From the NCBI GenBank assembly GCA_023391815.1, contig JAEWAF010000097.1:1-64000 (forward strand): a DNA stretch of 64,000 nt, given 5' to 3'. Of this stretch, positions 51,584 to 60,347 are shown in pieces. Below the pieces are notes generated by a model. That model searched no databases and was not told where the DNA came from. It saw only the letters and a list, made by a program, of their open reading frames with translations. This DNA comes from Pseudomonadota bacterium. Lineage in GTDB: Bacteria > Pseudomonadota > Gammaproteobacteria > Steroidobacterales > Steroidobacteraceae. Position 1 is the stretch's first letter. Each line of letters opens with the position of its first letter. The translations under genes were made by a program, and so were the position numbers.

Positions 51584-53959
51584 TCAGCGACCGAGAAAGC
51601 CCGCCAGCGTCGTTTTCAGCAAGGCGCGATCGATGGGCTTGGATAAATAGCCATCCATGCCCGCGGCCCGGCATTCCTCATCGGCGCCTTTCATGGCGTG
51701 GGCGGTGAGCGCGATGATCGGCGTGCGCTTGCCGCCATTCTCGGCCTTGCGAATTTCGCGCGTCGCTTCGTAGCCGTCGAGGTCGGGCATCTGGCAATCC
51801 ATCAGGATCAGATCGTATTTCCCCGTCTGCCAGGCGTCGACCGCCGCGCGACCGGTGTCGACGACGTCGACTCGATAGCTCAGCTTCTCCAGCAGCCGCA
51901 CGGCGACTTTCTGATTCACCACGTTGTCGTCGGCGAGCAGGATGTGAGCTTTCTTTTCGTTGAGCGCGGCCGCTTGCAACCGCTCGCCCGTGACGATGGG
52001 CTGCGACTTCAAGTGCCACACTTCGGGTTGTTGGGCGAGCACGAGCTGCAGCGACGCGACCAGATCCTTCTGCGTCACCGGCTTCAGCAGATACCCGCCG
52101 AAGCCGAGCTCGGCGAAGTCGCGGCTGTCCTCGCGCTGACCGGAAGAGGTCAGCAGAATGAGCCGGGTCGATTTCAGGACCGGGTCCGCCACGATCCTGC
52201 GACCGAGCTCGGCGCCGTCGCAGTCGGGCATTTGATAATCCAGCAAGGCGGCATCGAATGGCCGACCTTTCGCGTGTGCCGCTCGCATCAGCTCGATGGC
52301 TTCGTCTGGGTTGCTGGCCACGGCGGGCTCGATCCCGCAGATCTGCAATTGACCCGTGAGCACCTTGCGATTGGTGGCGTTGTCGTCCACGACCAGCACG
52401 CGCTTGCCACGAATCGAAATCGACAGCACCGAGAACGCGCCGGTCACCGGGTGGCCTTGTTTGAAGCGCGCGGTGAACCAGAAGGTCGAGCCCACGCCTT
52501 CGCGGCTCGTGACCCCGACGTCGCCGCCCATCAGGTCGACCAGGCGACGCACGATCGACAAGCCCAGCCCGGTGCCACCGAAGCGACGCGTGGTCGACGA
52601 ATCGACTTGAGTGAACGGCGAGAACAGCGCCTTGATGCGATCCTCCGGAATGCCGATGCCGGTGTCACGCACTTCGCAGCGAACGAACACGCCGTGTGCA
52701 TCGTTCGACAGAACGCTGAGCGCCAGCGAGACTTCGCCCTTGTTGGTGAACTTGACCGCGTTGCCGCCGAGGTTCAACAGGATCTGGCGGATGCGTCCGG
52801 AATCGCCCTGGACCGCGGCGGGCAGATCCGGATCGATCTGCAATGTGACTTCCAGACCTTTCGCGTGCGCTTGCACGGACAGCAGACGGGCCACGTCTTC
52901 GAGCGTGTCGCGCAGATCCATGTCGTGCGTTTCCAGATCGAGCTTGCCGGCCTCGATCTTGGAGAAGTCCAGAATGTCGTTGATCACGGTCAGCAGCGCG
53001 GCGCCGCTGTCCTTGATGGTCTGCACGTAATCGCGCTGAGTCGAATCCAGGCGCGTGTCGAGCAACAGGTCAGTCATGCCGAGCACGCCGTTCATGGGTG
53101 TGCGGATTTCATGACTCATGTTGGCGAGGAACTCGCTCTTCGCCCGGTTCGCGGCGCTCGCGAGCGTGGCCGACTCGGTCGCACGTCGTGTGGCATCGGC
53201 CAACCGGCTGTTGCTGGTCGCCAGCTCATGGGTACGAGCAGACACGCGCTCTTCCAATTCGTCTCGTGCACGCAGCAGCTCGGCATCGCGAGCCTCGATC
53301 TGACCCAGCATGTCGTTGAACGCGACGATCAATCGGCCGATCTCGTCGTTGTTGTGCACGTGTACTCGCAGGCTGTAATCACGCGCGCGAGTGACGCTCT
53401 CGGCCGCGCGTGAGAGCGCGAGAATCGGCTTGGAAATGAAACGTTGCATACCCAATGCCGCGACGCTGGCGAAGCCCAGCGCACCGACGATCACGACCGC
53501 CAGCAACCAGGCGCGCTGGACGATGCCTTCGCTCAATTCGTCCCGATTGGCCCACAGATGCACCGAGCCGATGGTCCCGTCGAGCACGATGTCGGCGAGC
53601 ACATGGACGAATTCTCTTCGATCCGCCATGCCGGCGAGGTCGCGGCCGAAGTGCGCCAGCACCTCGCCGTTCGCATAGTGAATCTCGGCTGCGACGATCG
53701 CCGAGTCGGCGCTCAACGCGGACAGGGAGCGAGTCGCGGCTTCGCGATCGTCGAACGCGACCGCCGCCGCGCTGTCGCGAGCGGTGATCTTCGCTTGCGT
53801 CTCCAGTCGACGCCACATCTCTTGCTGGTCGGCGCGATAGTCGGCGATGGTCAACACCACTCCCGCCAGCAGCAGCGCCATGCCCGCCACCAGGATGGCG
53901 AGCATGGTCAGCTTGCTTCTGATGGGCAGTCGTTCGAACCAATGCTTCAAGGCGTTCAT
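51584..53959 (-). CDS. Hybrid sensor histidine kinase with CHASE8-like sensor and two receiver domains
   Basis: A 791-aa inner-membrane kinase. Helix 1 (about 16-40) and helix 2 (about 149-170) bracket a periplasmic domain of about 110 residues that looks like CHASE8. A HAMP segment and coiled coil follow. HisKA is at SHEIRTPMNGVLGM with the phosphorylatable His, then HATPase (NAVKFTNKG, DTGIGIPED, GTGLGLSIV). Two receivers follow, with VVDDNATNRKV and LLDYQMPDCDG, then LADDNVVNQKV and LMDCQMPDLDG. No output domain is present. It overlaps the YfiR-like gene by 4 bases. Confidence 0.92.
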   Translation of the reverse strand: MNALKHWFERLPIRSKLTMLAILVAGMALLLAGVVLTIADYRADQQEMWRRLETQAKITARDSAAAVAFDDREAATRSLSALSADSAIVAAEIHYANGEVLAHFGRDLAGMADRREFVHVLADIVLDGTIGSVHLWANRDELSEGIVQRAWLLAVVIVGALGFASVAALGMQRFISKPILALSRAAESVTRARDYSLRVHVHNNDEIGRLIVAFNDMLGQIEARDAELLRARDELEERVSARTHELATSNSRLADATRRATESATLASAANRAKSEFLANMSHEIRTPMNGVLGMTDLLLDTRLDSTQRDYVQTIKDSGAALLTVINDILDFSKIEAGKLDLETHDMDLRDTLEDVARLLSVQAHAKGLEVTLQIDPDLPAAVQGDSGRIRQILLNLGGNAVKFTNKGEVSLALSVLSNDAHGVFVRCEVRDTGIGIPEDRIKALFSPFTQVDSSTTRRFGGTGLGLSIVRRLVDLMGGDVGVTSREGVGSTFWFTARFKQGHPVTGAFSVLSISIRGKRVLVVDDNATNRKVLTGQLQICGIEPAVASNPDEAIELMRAAHAKGRPFDAALLDYQMPDCDGAELGRRIVADPVLKSTRLILLTSSGQREDSRDFAELGFGGYLLKPVTQKDLVASLQLVLAQQPEVWHLKSQPIVTGERLQAAALNEKKAHILLADDNVVNQKVAVRLLEKLSYRVDVVDTGRAAVDAWQTGKYDLILMDCQMPDLDGYEATREIRKAENGGKRTPIIALTAHAMKGADEECRAAGMDGYLSKPIDRALLKTTLAGFLGR

Positions 53960-54483
53960 TGCGGCCCCCGCTGCACGCCGGCGGCCAGTTTCAGCAGGTC
54001 GGAGCTGATGTGCAGCCCGGCCATTTCGGCGTTCCGCAAGTTGATGACGAAGCGCAACCGATGGTTCTCGGTGAACATCCCGATCATTCCGCCACGCTCG
54101 GTGAAGTCAGCGGCATCGCTGATGGTGAGCACCGCCCATTCGGCGGGCAGTGAGTAGCTCGCCACTTTCGACGCCTCGATATACAGCGCTTCACAGTGCG
54201 GCGCCGGCATCGTGTCGGTGACCTGGATTGCCGCCAGCGAGCGCGTACCGACGCGCTTGTCCGCGATCCCGGTCGCCAGCTCGGTGTAGACACCGTCGCC
54301 GCCGACGAAGCAGATCGTCAGCGTCTCGCGAGTCTCGGCTGCCGGCCATTCGACGAACTTGACGAAGTTGAACACGTACGCGGCCTTGAACTGGTCTTCC
54401 CGCTGCGTGGCTGCATCGGCACGGGCGGTGCTCGCGGCCATGAGGGCAGCGAACACCGAGACGATGTGCGGAAGGCAATTCAT
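53956..54483 (-). CDS. YfiR-like periplasmic protein
   Basis: A 175-aa secreted protein of the YfiR/DUF4154 family. Signal peptide (ending TARA), then AAYVFNFVKFVEWP, ICFVGGDGVY and LLKLAAGVQRGPQ, which match the family. In Pseudomonas YfiR inhibits the diguanylate cyclase YfiN through the periplasmic CHASE8 domain. Here it is translated together with a histidine kinase with a similar sensor, so it probably regulates that kinase. The divergent TonB receptor may supply a signal. Confidence 0.9.
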   Translation of the reverse strand: MNCLPHIVSVFAALMAASTARADAATQREDQFKAAYVFNFVKFVEWPAAETRETLTICFVGGDGVYTELATGIADKRVGTRSLAAIQVTDTMPAPHCEALYIEASKVASYSLPAEWAVLTISDAADFTERGGMIGMFTENHRLRFVINLRNAEMAGLHISSDLLKLAAGVQRGPQ

Positions 54484-54666
54484 GTGGATCGAAGCTTCGG
54501 GCGTTGGCTCGTGCGTCGGCGCGCACTCAATTCAGTCTTTGACGGCAGTCACTCATTCCGGCGCATTGTGCGTTAGTCATCGGCCGCGTGCGCGCGACGG
54601 AGTGCTACTCAAATCTCACTTTGCTGCATTTGCGAGGGGCCTGCCCGCCACTTAAGGAAATGTCTT

Positions 54667-56772
54667 ATGCACGCCGTGCTCCGGCGTGCCGAAGATCCAG
54701 CACATCCAGGCTGTAACGCACCGGTTTCGCCGAACTCGCCGCCAATGTCGATCAACCCAAGTTATTTCCCGCGTGCGCTGGCGGGCGCCTGCGCACTGGC
54801 GCTCGCGTGCGGGGCGGTGCTGGCTGACGACCTCGATGGACTCAGCCTCGAGCAGCTGATGAGCATGAACGTTCATGTGGTCCACGGCGCCTCGAAGTAC
54901 GAGCAACGGGTGACGCAGGCGCCGTCGTCCATCAGCATCGTGACCGCCGAAGATATCCGTCGCTCCGGTTTTACGAGCCTGGCCGATGTGCTCCGGGGCG
55001 TGCGCGGCTTGTATGTGACCGACGACCGCAACTACACCTATCTGGGGGTGCGTGGCTTTCTCCGGCCCGGCGATTACAACACTCGCGTGCTGGTGCTGAT
55101 CGACGGCCATCGCCTGAACGACAACGTTTACGACAGCGGCTCGGTGGGCCGCGACTCGATGATCGATGTGGAGCTGATCGAGCGCGTGGAGATCATTCGT
55201 GGTCCGAGCTCGTCGCTCTACGGCAGCAGTGCCTTCCTGGGCGTAATCAACGTGATCACGAAGCGCGGGCGCGGTGTGGATGGCGCCGAGCTCGGCCTTG
55301 ACGTCGGTAGTTACGACACGCAGAAAGTTCGCGGCACCTATGGTACGACACTCGATAACGGGCTCGACTGGCTGGTGTCGATGGCCCATTACTCGAGCGG
55401 CGGCATGAACTTCTACTATCCCGAGCTCGATCAGCGCATCAGCGACAATCCGCTGGCCGCGCACGACGGCTTCGCCGGAGGTCTCGATGACGAGGAGGCG
55501 ACGAAGTTCTTCAGCAGCGTTCGTTACGGTGATTTCGCCGCCTCGTTGTATTTGAGCGATCGTCACAAAAGAATTCCGACCGGGTCGTTCGAGTCGGTGT
55601 TCGGCGATCCGCGCGAGACGACCGACGATATGCGCGGCTATCTCGATCTGACCTATCAGTATGCGCTGAGCGACAAGGCTCGCTTGAACGTGCGTGCCTC
55701 GTACGATTCCTATCAGTACGAGGGCGACTTCCCCACCAACTACGCGCTGCTCGGCGAGGGCGATTACGAAGCGGTCGTCCGTGACGAAATGCAAGGCGAT
55801 TGGTTGAGCGGCGAAGTGCAACTCACGCTGCAACCGACGGATCGTTACACCCTGGTGCTGGGCACGGAATATCGCGCCAACTTGCGCGAATATCAGGCCA
55901 CCTACGATGCGATCGAGCCGCGCATCTATTACGTCGACCGGGATGACAGGAGCGCGGTCATCGGCGCGTTCGGACAGGTCGAGGCGAAGCTGCGCGATGA
56001 TCTCAGCCTGACCGCGGGGCTGCGCTATGACCATTATGACGACAGCTTCGGCGGCACCACCAATCCACGCATCGCCGCCATCTACAACCCTTCGCCGAGC
56101 TCCGCGATCAAAGCGCTGTATGGCGAAGCGTTCCGTGCGCCGAATCCGTACGAACGTCACTACAACCCGGAGCAAGCCAATCATCGGCCGCTGCAGCCGG
56201 AGACGATCGACACCTACGAGCTCGTGTACGAGCACTACTTCAACTCGACGTACCGGTTCAGCCTGTCCGGTTACTCGTATCACATCGGCGGCTTGATCAC
56301 GCAGGTGGAAACGGCGGATGCCGAGCCCTACTTCAAGAACCTGGACGACGTCCACGCTCGTGGCGTCGAGCTCGAGCTGGAAGGTTCGTACAAGAACGGC
56401 ACCCTCCTGCGCGGTAGTTGGACATTCCAGCGCGCGCGGGAGATCGGTACCGATCTGGAGCTGACCAATTCACCGCGTCAGCTGGGCAAGCTGAGCGCGT
56501 CCGTGCCGGTGCTGAACAGCAAGCTGTTCGCCAATCTGGACCTCCAATACAACAGTCACAGCCTGACGCTGGCGCGCACCCACAGCCCGTCGTTCTGGAC
56601 CACGAATTTCACCGTGAACTCGCACGACCGGTGGTCGAAGGTGGAGCTGACCGCTGGCGTCTATAACGTGTTCGATGAGGACCGTCCGTTCCCCGGCTCC
56701 GAAGAGCACGCGCAGACATTGTTACGGCAGGAAGGCCGCAGCTACGGCGCCGAGGTCATCGTTCGGTTCTGA
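54667..56772 (+). CDS. TonB-dependent outer-membrane receptor
   Basis: A 701-aa receptor. A plug domain starts after LSLEQLMSMNVHVVHGASKYEQRV (PSSISIVTAEDIRRSG, then GVRGFLRPGDYNTRVLVLIDG), followed by a beta-barrel ending in a terminal strand with EVIVRF. The chosen ATG has AAGGA 8 bases upstream, giving a long 50-residue leader with its signal core at MSINPSYFPRALAGACALAL; the internal ATG at 54745 is an alternative. No ligand can be assigned from sequence. It is divergent from the YfiR-kinase pair. The final 31 bases overlap the convergent bluB. Confidence 0.9.
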   Translation: MHAVLRRAEDPAHPGCNAPVSPNSPPMSINPSYFPRALAGACALALACGAVLADDLDGLSLEQLMSMNVHVVHGASKYEQRVTQAPSSISIVTAEDIRRSGFTSLADVLRGVRGLYVTDDRNYTYLGVRGFLRPGDYNTRVLVLIDGHRLNDNVYDSGSVGRDSMIDVELIERVEIIRGPSSSLYGSSAFLGVINVITKRGRGVDGAELGLDVGSYDTQKVRGTYGTTLDNGLDWLVSMAHYSSGGMNFYYPELDQRISDNPLAAHDGFAGGLDDEEATKFFSSVRYGDFAASLYLSDRHKRIPTGSFESVFGDPRETTDDMRGYLDLTYQYALSDKARLNVRASYDSYQYEGDFPTNYALLGEGDYEAVVRDEMQGDWLSGEVQLTLQPTDRYTLVLGTEYRANLREYQATYDAIEPRIYYVDRDDRSAVIGAFGQVEAKLRDDLSLTAGLRYDHYDDSFGGTTNPRIAAIYNPSPSSAIKALYGEAFRAPNPYERHYNPEQANHRPLQPETIDTYELVYEHYFNSTYRFSLSGYSYHIGGLITQVETADAEPYFKNLDDVHARGVELELEGSYKNGTLLRGSWTFQRAREIGTDLELTNSPRQLGKLSASVPVLNSKLFANLDLQYNSHSLTLARTHSPSFWTTNFTVNSHDRWSKVELTAGVYNVFDEDRPFPGSEEHAQTLLRQEGRSYGAEVIVRF

Positions 56773-57434
56773 GTCGCGCCGTCGTTCCAGCGGTCCACGA
56801 ACATCAATTCGCTCAACGGACGGGCTTTGGCCCAGCCGGTCAGCTCGAGCATCGGGCCGGGATAGAACGCTTCGACATGGCCGAGGCACAACACCGCGAT
56901 CGGCAAGCTGCCCTCGGGCATGTGAAGCAACCGCGCGAGCGCCAGCGGATCGAACAACGAAACCCAGCCCATGCCGATGCCTTCGGCGCGCGCCGCCAGC
57001 CACAAGTTTTGAATCGCGCACGACACCGACGCCAGATCCATCTCCGGCAGCGTGCGACGACCGAAGATATATTGCTCGCGCCCATCGCATAACGCCGCGA
57101 CCAGGACCTCGCCGCACTCGAGCACGCCTTGCACTTTCAGGCGCATGAACTCGTCCTGACGAGCGCCCAGCGCCGCCGCGGTTCGCTGACGTTCCTCTTC
57201 GACCAGCTGGTGAATCTGCTCGCGCAGCGCGCGATCGGCGACGCGTATGAAGCGCCATGGCTGCATCAGTCCGACGCTGGGCGCGCAGTGAGCGGCGTTC
57301 AGCAATCGTTCCAGGATCGCGGCATCGATGGGATCGGATTTGAAATGGCGCATGTCACGCCGCTCGGCGATGGCGCGATACACGGCGGCGCGCTCGGCAT
57401 CGCTGAAGCGCAAGCTGGATTCAGTCACTGGCAC
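56742..57434 (-). CDS. bluB: 5,6-dimethylbenzimidazole synthase BluB
   Basis: A 230-aa flavin-destructase of the nitroreductase fold that cleaves FMNH2 to make the lower ligand of cobalamin. RRDMRHFKSDP is the FMN-binding start, AAHCAPSVGLMQPW the flavin pocket, and GIGMGWVSLFDPLAL the family signature in the C-terminal half. The start is GTG at 57434, within the end of the AlkB-like gene (14-base overlap). No other cobalamin genes are in the window; the neighbouring TonB receptor might import corrinoids but that is conjecture. Confidence 0.9.
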   Translation of the reverse strand: MPVTESSLRFSDAERAAVYRAIAERRDMRHFKSDPIDAAILERLLNAAHCAPSVGLMQPWRFIRVADRALREQIHQLVEEERQRTAAALGARQDEFMRLKVQGVLECGEVLVAALCDGREQYIFGRRTLPEMDLASVSCAIQNLWLAARAEGIGMGWVSLFDPLALARLLHMPEGSLPIAVLCLGHVEAFYPGPMLELTGWAKARPLSELMFVDRWNDGATQNRTMTSAP

Positions 57435-58032
57435 GGCTCTGGAGTCGACGGGAGCCTGTCATTTTATCGCTTGCGGTTCGAAAGGTGATCGAATAACGCA
57501 ACTCCTTGGTCGGCGGCACATGATGCTGCCAGCCCCATCGAGCTCGATCGCGCAGGATGTAGGCCGAGCGCGGCGCCAGTTCCAACGCGAACACCTCGGA
57601 TTTTTTCTCCGGCGACCAGGGAAAGGGCCGGAAGCGCAGCCGGGCATGACCGGCGAGCGAGATGCCCACGACCTTTTCGAAGTCCGGCACGTCGCGATGC
57701 CAGCCGAGCGGTGTGCCGGGCTGATATTCAGCAACCAATGCTTGCACGAAATCCTCGGGCCGCACGCCCAGCCACTCGGCGGCTCGGGTTCGCAACGGGG
57801 TCAGAAATTCGGGAATGGCCGGCGCGGGCTTGGATTGCAGGTGAGTGAAGTCGTAGGAGAAGCCGTAGTTCACGGTCCGCCGACGCGCGGTGTATTGCTG
57901 ATACTGCGCTTGTTTCAAGGGCAGCCCGCGAATCTCCGACAGCAGATATTGCTCTTCCTCGACGCCGATGAAGTTCTCTCGATACTCGAGCCCCTGAGGC
58001 AACGAGGGTGGAAAGATATCTGCTTGCCGCAT
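57421..58032 (-). CDS. AlkB-like 2-oxoglutarate/Fe(II) dioxygenase
   Basis: A 203-aa non-haem iron dioxygenase of the AlkB family. The metal site is HxD in GWHRDVPDF with the distal His in WGWQHHVPPT; RYSITFR provides the 2-oxoglutarate-binding Arg. FGFSYDF-like NYGFSYDF marks the nucleotide-recognition region. It most likely repairs alkylated bases. The ATG at 58032 is the first in frame. It overlaps bluB by 14 bases. Confidence 0.88.
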   Translation of the reverse strand: MRQADIFPPSLPQGLEYRENFIGVEEEQYLLSEIRGLPLKQAQYQQYTARRRTVNYGFSYDFTHLQSKPAPAIPEFLTPLRTRAAEWLGVRPEDFVQALVAEYQPGTPLGWHRDVPDFEKVVGISLAGHARLRFRPFPWSPEKKSEVFALELAPRSAYILRDRARWGWQHHVPPTKELRYSITFRTASDKMTGSRRLQSRASD

Positions 58033-58124
58033 GCAGTCATGTTAACGCGCGTCCCGCGCCGGCGTGTGCCGGAACCAATCGAGCCCGAGGGCGTTGCGGG
58101 TGTCATGCCTTGCAGGAGAATCTC

Positions 58125-58307
58125 ATGGCTTCATCCAAAACCAGTGGCAACGGTTTGAATCCCGGTAAAGCCGGACCGAAGGGCGCGCTCGGCTTGCCTG
58201 GCGCACGCCGGAAGGAAGGGCGTCAGGAAGATAAGAACAGCCAACGCAACTTCGTGCAGCTGACCAAGGCGGAGCGCAAGAGAAGCCATCGCGACGGTAA
58301 CAACTAG
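58125..58307 (+). CDS. Small, highly basic Gly/Lys-rich protein (60 aa)
   Basis: A 60-aa protein beginning MASSKTSGNGLNPG, rich in Gly, Lys, Arg and Asn and without hydrophobic segments, so probably disordered and nucleic-acid binding. GGAGAA seven bases upstream of the ATG at 58125 supports the start over longer frames. I do not recognise the family. Its stop is close to the convergent ferritin-like gene. Confidence 0.65.
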   Translation: MASSKTSGNGLNPGKAGPKGALGLPGARRKEGRQEDKNSQRNFVQLTKAERKRSHRDGNN

Positions 58308-58316
58308 CCGTCGCGA
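58289..58316. terminator. Convergent hairpin between the small basic and ferritin-like genes
   Basis: TCGCGACGG (58289-58297) pairs with CCGTCGCGA (58308-58316) across a 10-base loop holding the stop codon of the small gene. No T tract is seen on the plus strand, so intrinsic termination is uncertain. Confidence 0.4.
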
Positions 58317-58327
58317 CGGCGGACGGC

Positions 58328-59080
58328 TCAAATCAACTCGCTGGTCTCCTTGCTGAGCACGGCGTACCAGTTCCTGATTTTCATCAGGTGCTCGTCTTCT
58401 TCGGCGAGCGCCTCCTCGAACCGGCGGGCCATATCTTCGTGACCCATGTCGCGCGCCATGACGATCAGATCTTCCCAGCCTTCGTGATCGATGAGCTCGG
58501 CGCACAGCGCGGCGTGTAACGTTTGCGCAAGCGTGGTGCGCGGATCGCTGGCGGCTTGTATGAAACCCATGGTCTCCACCCCGACCAGGTCGGCGCAGGG
58601 TGTTTGAGCGGTCGGGTCCGCGCCCAGTCTTTCCAGACATTCCTTGACCATCAGCGCGTGACGGGCCTCGTCATTGCGAATCTCACGCAACTCCTCGGCG
58701 CTGACCTTACCAAGCTCGGCGGTGTCCGCGATGGCCTTGGCGCACACTGCGTCGTACAGCCGTGCGCCGCCACGCTCGAAGGCGAGTCGCTCGGCAAGCT
58801 TGTCGATGAACACTTGCGGTCTGCGCCCGGTGAGCATCTTGGCGCCGCTCTTGGCAGCACCCTTGAGTGTGCCTGGCGCGGGGACCGAGCCGAGCGGATC
58901 GGCGGCCGCGATGTATTCGAGACGCGTGACGGACAGTGCTTCGCCGTCCGTCGCCTGGCGATCGGGTGATTCCTCTTCGAACAGGCTGGCCGCTTCCAAC
59001 ATTTCCTGAGCGTGATGCGGCGACATCTGCAAACCGGTGCGATTCTTCCCCAGGCGGGTGGCGTCGGTGGACTCTGGCAT
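58328..59080 (-). CDS. Ferritin-like di-iron protein
   Basis: A 250-aa helical protein. Two ExxH-type motifs (NDEARHALMVKE and AEEDEHLMKIR), with Glu in LAFERGGARLYD and AELIDHEGWEDL, give a four-helix di-iron site of the ferritin-like type. The N-terminal 80 residues are variable. No export signal. It may store iron or defend against peroxide; the reaction is unknown. It follows a second ferritin-like gene by 45 bases. Confidence 0.8.
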   Translation of the reverse strand: MPESTDATRLGKNRTGLQMSPHHAQEMLEAASLFEEESPDRQATDGEALSVTRLEYIAAADPLGSVPAPGTLKGAAKSGAKMLTGRRPQVFIDKLAERLAFERGGARLYDAVCAKAIADTAELGKVSAEELREIRNDEARHALMVKECLERLGADPTAQTPCADLVGVETMGFIQAASDPRTTLAQTLHAALCAELIDHEGWEDLIVMARDMGHEDMARRFEEALAEEDEHLMKIRNWYAVLSKETSELI

Positions 59081-59125
59081 GATGATCTCCAGTCTTTGGC
59101 TGCGATTTGGCTGCGTCGACGGACG

Positions 59126-60301
59126 TCACGCCGCGCGGACGTTGCTTCCCGACAGGACTTCGGTGCCGGGCTGCCACGCGTAGCGGGCGGCCACGGTCTC
59201 CGAAGGCGAGCCTTCCGAATTCATGTGATTGCGATAGTCGATCGATTCCTGCGGCTCCTGTTCCAGGCCGACGAAATCGACGCCGCTGGCTCGCAGGTCC
59301 ACTTCGTTGGCGAGCGTCTCGCGCACGAACTCGCGCTGACTTTCGAATTTGATCGGCTCGGGCAGGCGCTCGCCGACCACTGCTTTCGGGTCCATGCGCT
59401 GGTACTTCCGGAACAGCTCGGCGACCGTATGGAAATGGCCCAGCTCATAATCGAGCATCCGCTCCCAGATGGCTCTGATGCGCGGGTTCGATTCCTGTTG
59501 CACGCAGCTATAGTAGGCGTATGCCTCCATCGCTTCGTGCAACAGCCAGTTCTCCAGCAGCGATTGCGAGGGATCAAGCAATGACTCGTACTGAGTGACG
59601 TGCTGCTCTTCGATCGATGCGATCTCGGCATACAGCTGACGCGCCACTGGATCGGCGAACAGCGGACCGATGTTCATGTAGTAATCGTGTGTCTGATTCT
59701 CGGCGGCGGTGAGCGTCAGCGCGTTCAGCTTGGTCAGCGGCGCGGCGGTCTTGCGATCGAACGGACGACGCAGATCGTTCACCGGCGAGCGATGCTCGAC
59801 GACGGTCGGGCGTCCCGGCAACACGTCGGTGTAACTCTGCAGGATGTTGTTCGAATCCTTGCCTTCGAGCCGGTCGAGCAGCGCCGAGTAGCGATACATG
59901 TGATCGAAATCTTCCAGCAGGCCGTAGCGATAGACTTGCGCCAGGTATGGGTCGGGCTCGTTTTGCGCCAACGCCGCCGTCACTTCGATAGCGACCTGCT
60001 CGTAGCCGATCGTGGTTTCCAACGGCGAGTGATCGGCACCCAGCAACCAGTTGACCATGGTGGCCTGATGCTGCTCGACGCGACGGACTTCGGCGAGCGG
60101 TCTGCGCAGATCGAAATTGAAACGCGCGGCCGCATGCGAGAACCGCAGGGCCTCGACCTCCAGGCCATTCATCAGAATGACACGGACGCGCGTGAAGGCG
60201 TCGTCGTCCAGCTTGCTGATCGGCTTGCCCGCCAGCTCGCGCCAGGTGAAGCGTTGCTGGTTCAGCGGCGTGCCGCGATCTTCGAACAAAGACAGCGTCA
60301 T
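59126..60301 (-). CDS. Large ferritin-like/di-iron carboxylate protein
   Basis: A 391-aa protein. Helical segments with VRVILMNGLEVEALRFSHA, SIEEQHVTQYES, HEAMEAYAYYSC and YELGHFHTVAELF carry the Glu and ExxH residues expected of a di-iron centre. AACGGAGG before the ATG at 60301 is a strong ribosome-binding site and rules out the longer frame to 60421. It is 46 bases after the metallo-beta-lactamase-like gene, forming a three-gene operon with the next ferritin-like gene. The function is unknown. Confidence 0.75.
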   Translation of the reverse strand: MTLSLFEDRGTPLNQQRFTWRELAGKPISKLDDDAFTRVRVILMNGLEVEALRFSHAAARFNFDLRRPLAEVRRVEQHQATMVNWLLGADHSPLETTIGYEQVAIEVTAALAQNEPDPYLAQVYRYGLLEDFDHMYRYSALLDRLEGKDSNNILQSYTDVLPGRPTVVEHRSPVNDLRRPFDRKTAAPLTKLNALTLTAAENQTHDYYMNIGPLFADPVARQLYAEIASIEEQHVTQYESLLDPSQSLLENWLLHEAMEAYAYYSCVQQESNPRIRAIWERMLDYELGHFHTVAELFRKYQRMDPKAVVGERLPEPIKFESQREFVRETLANEVDLRASGVDFVGLEQEPQESIDYRNHMNSEGSPSETVAARYAWQPGTEVLSGSNVRAA

Positions 60302-60347
60302 GATGGATCCTCCGTTAGCGGATAAGAACGGCCAAGCTCCGGCTCGA

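Noticed and set aside
54484..54666. Divergent region between the YfiR-like and TonB receptor genes, searched for a sigma-54 site
   Set aside because: No GG-N10-GC match with a reasonable surrounding consensus was found; this served as an internal negative check for the EPS promoters.
54652..56355. 567-codon open frame on the minus strand
   Set aside because: Opposite the TonB receptor; Val/Arg/His/Ile-biased shadow composition with no domain.
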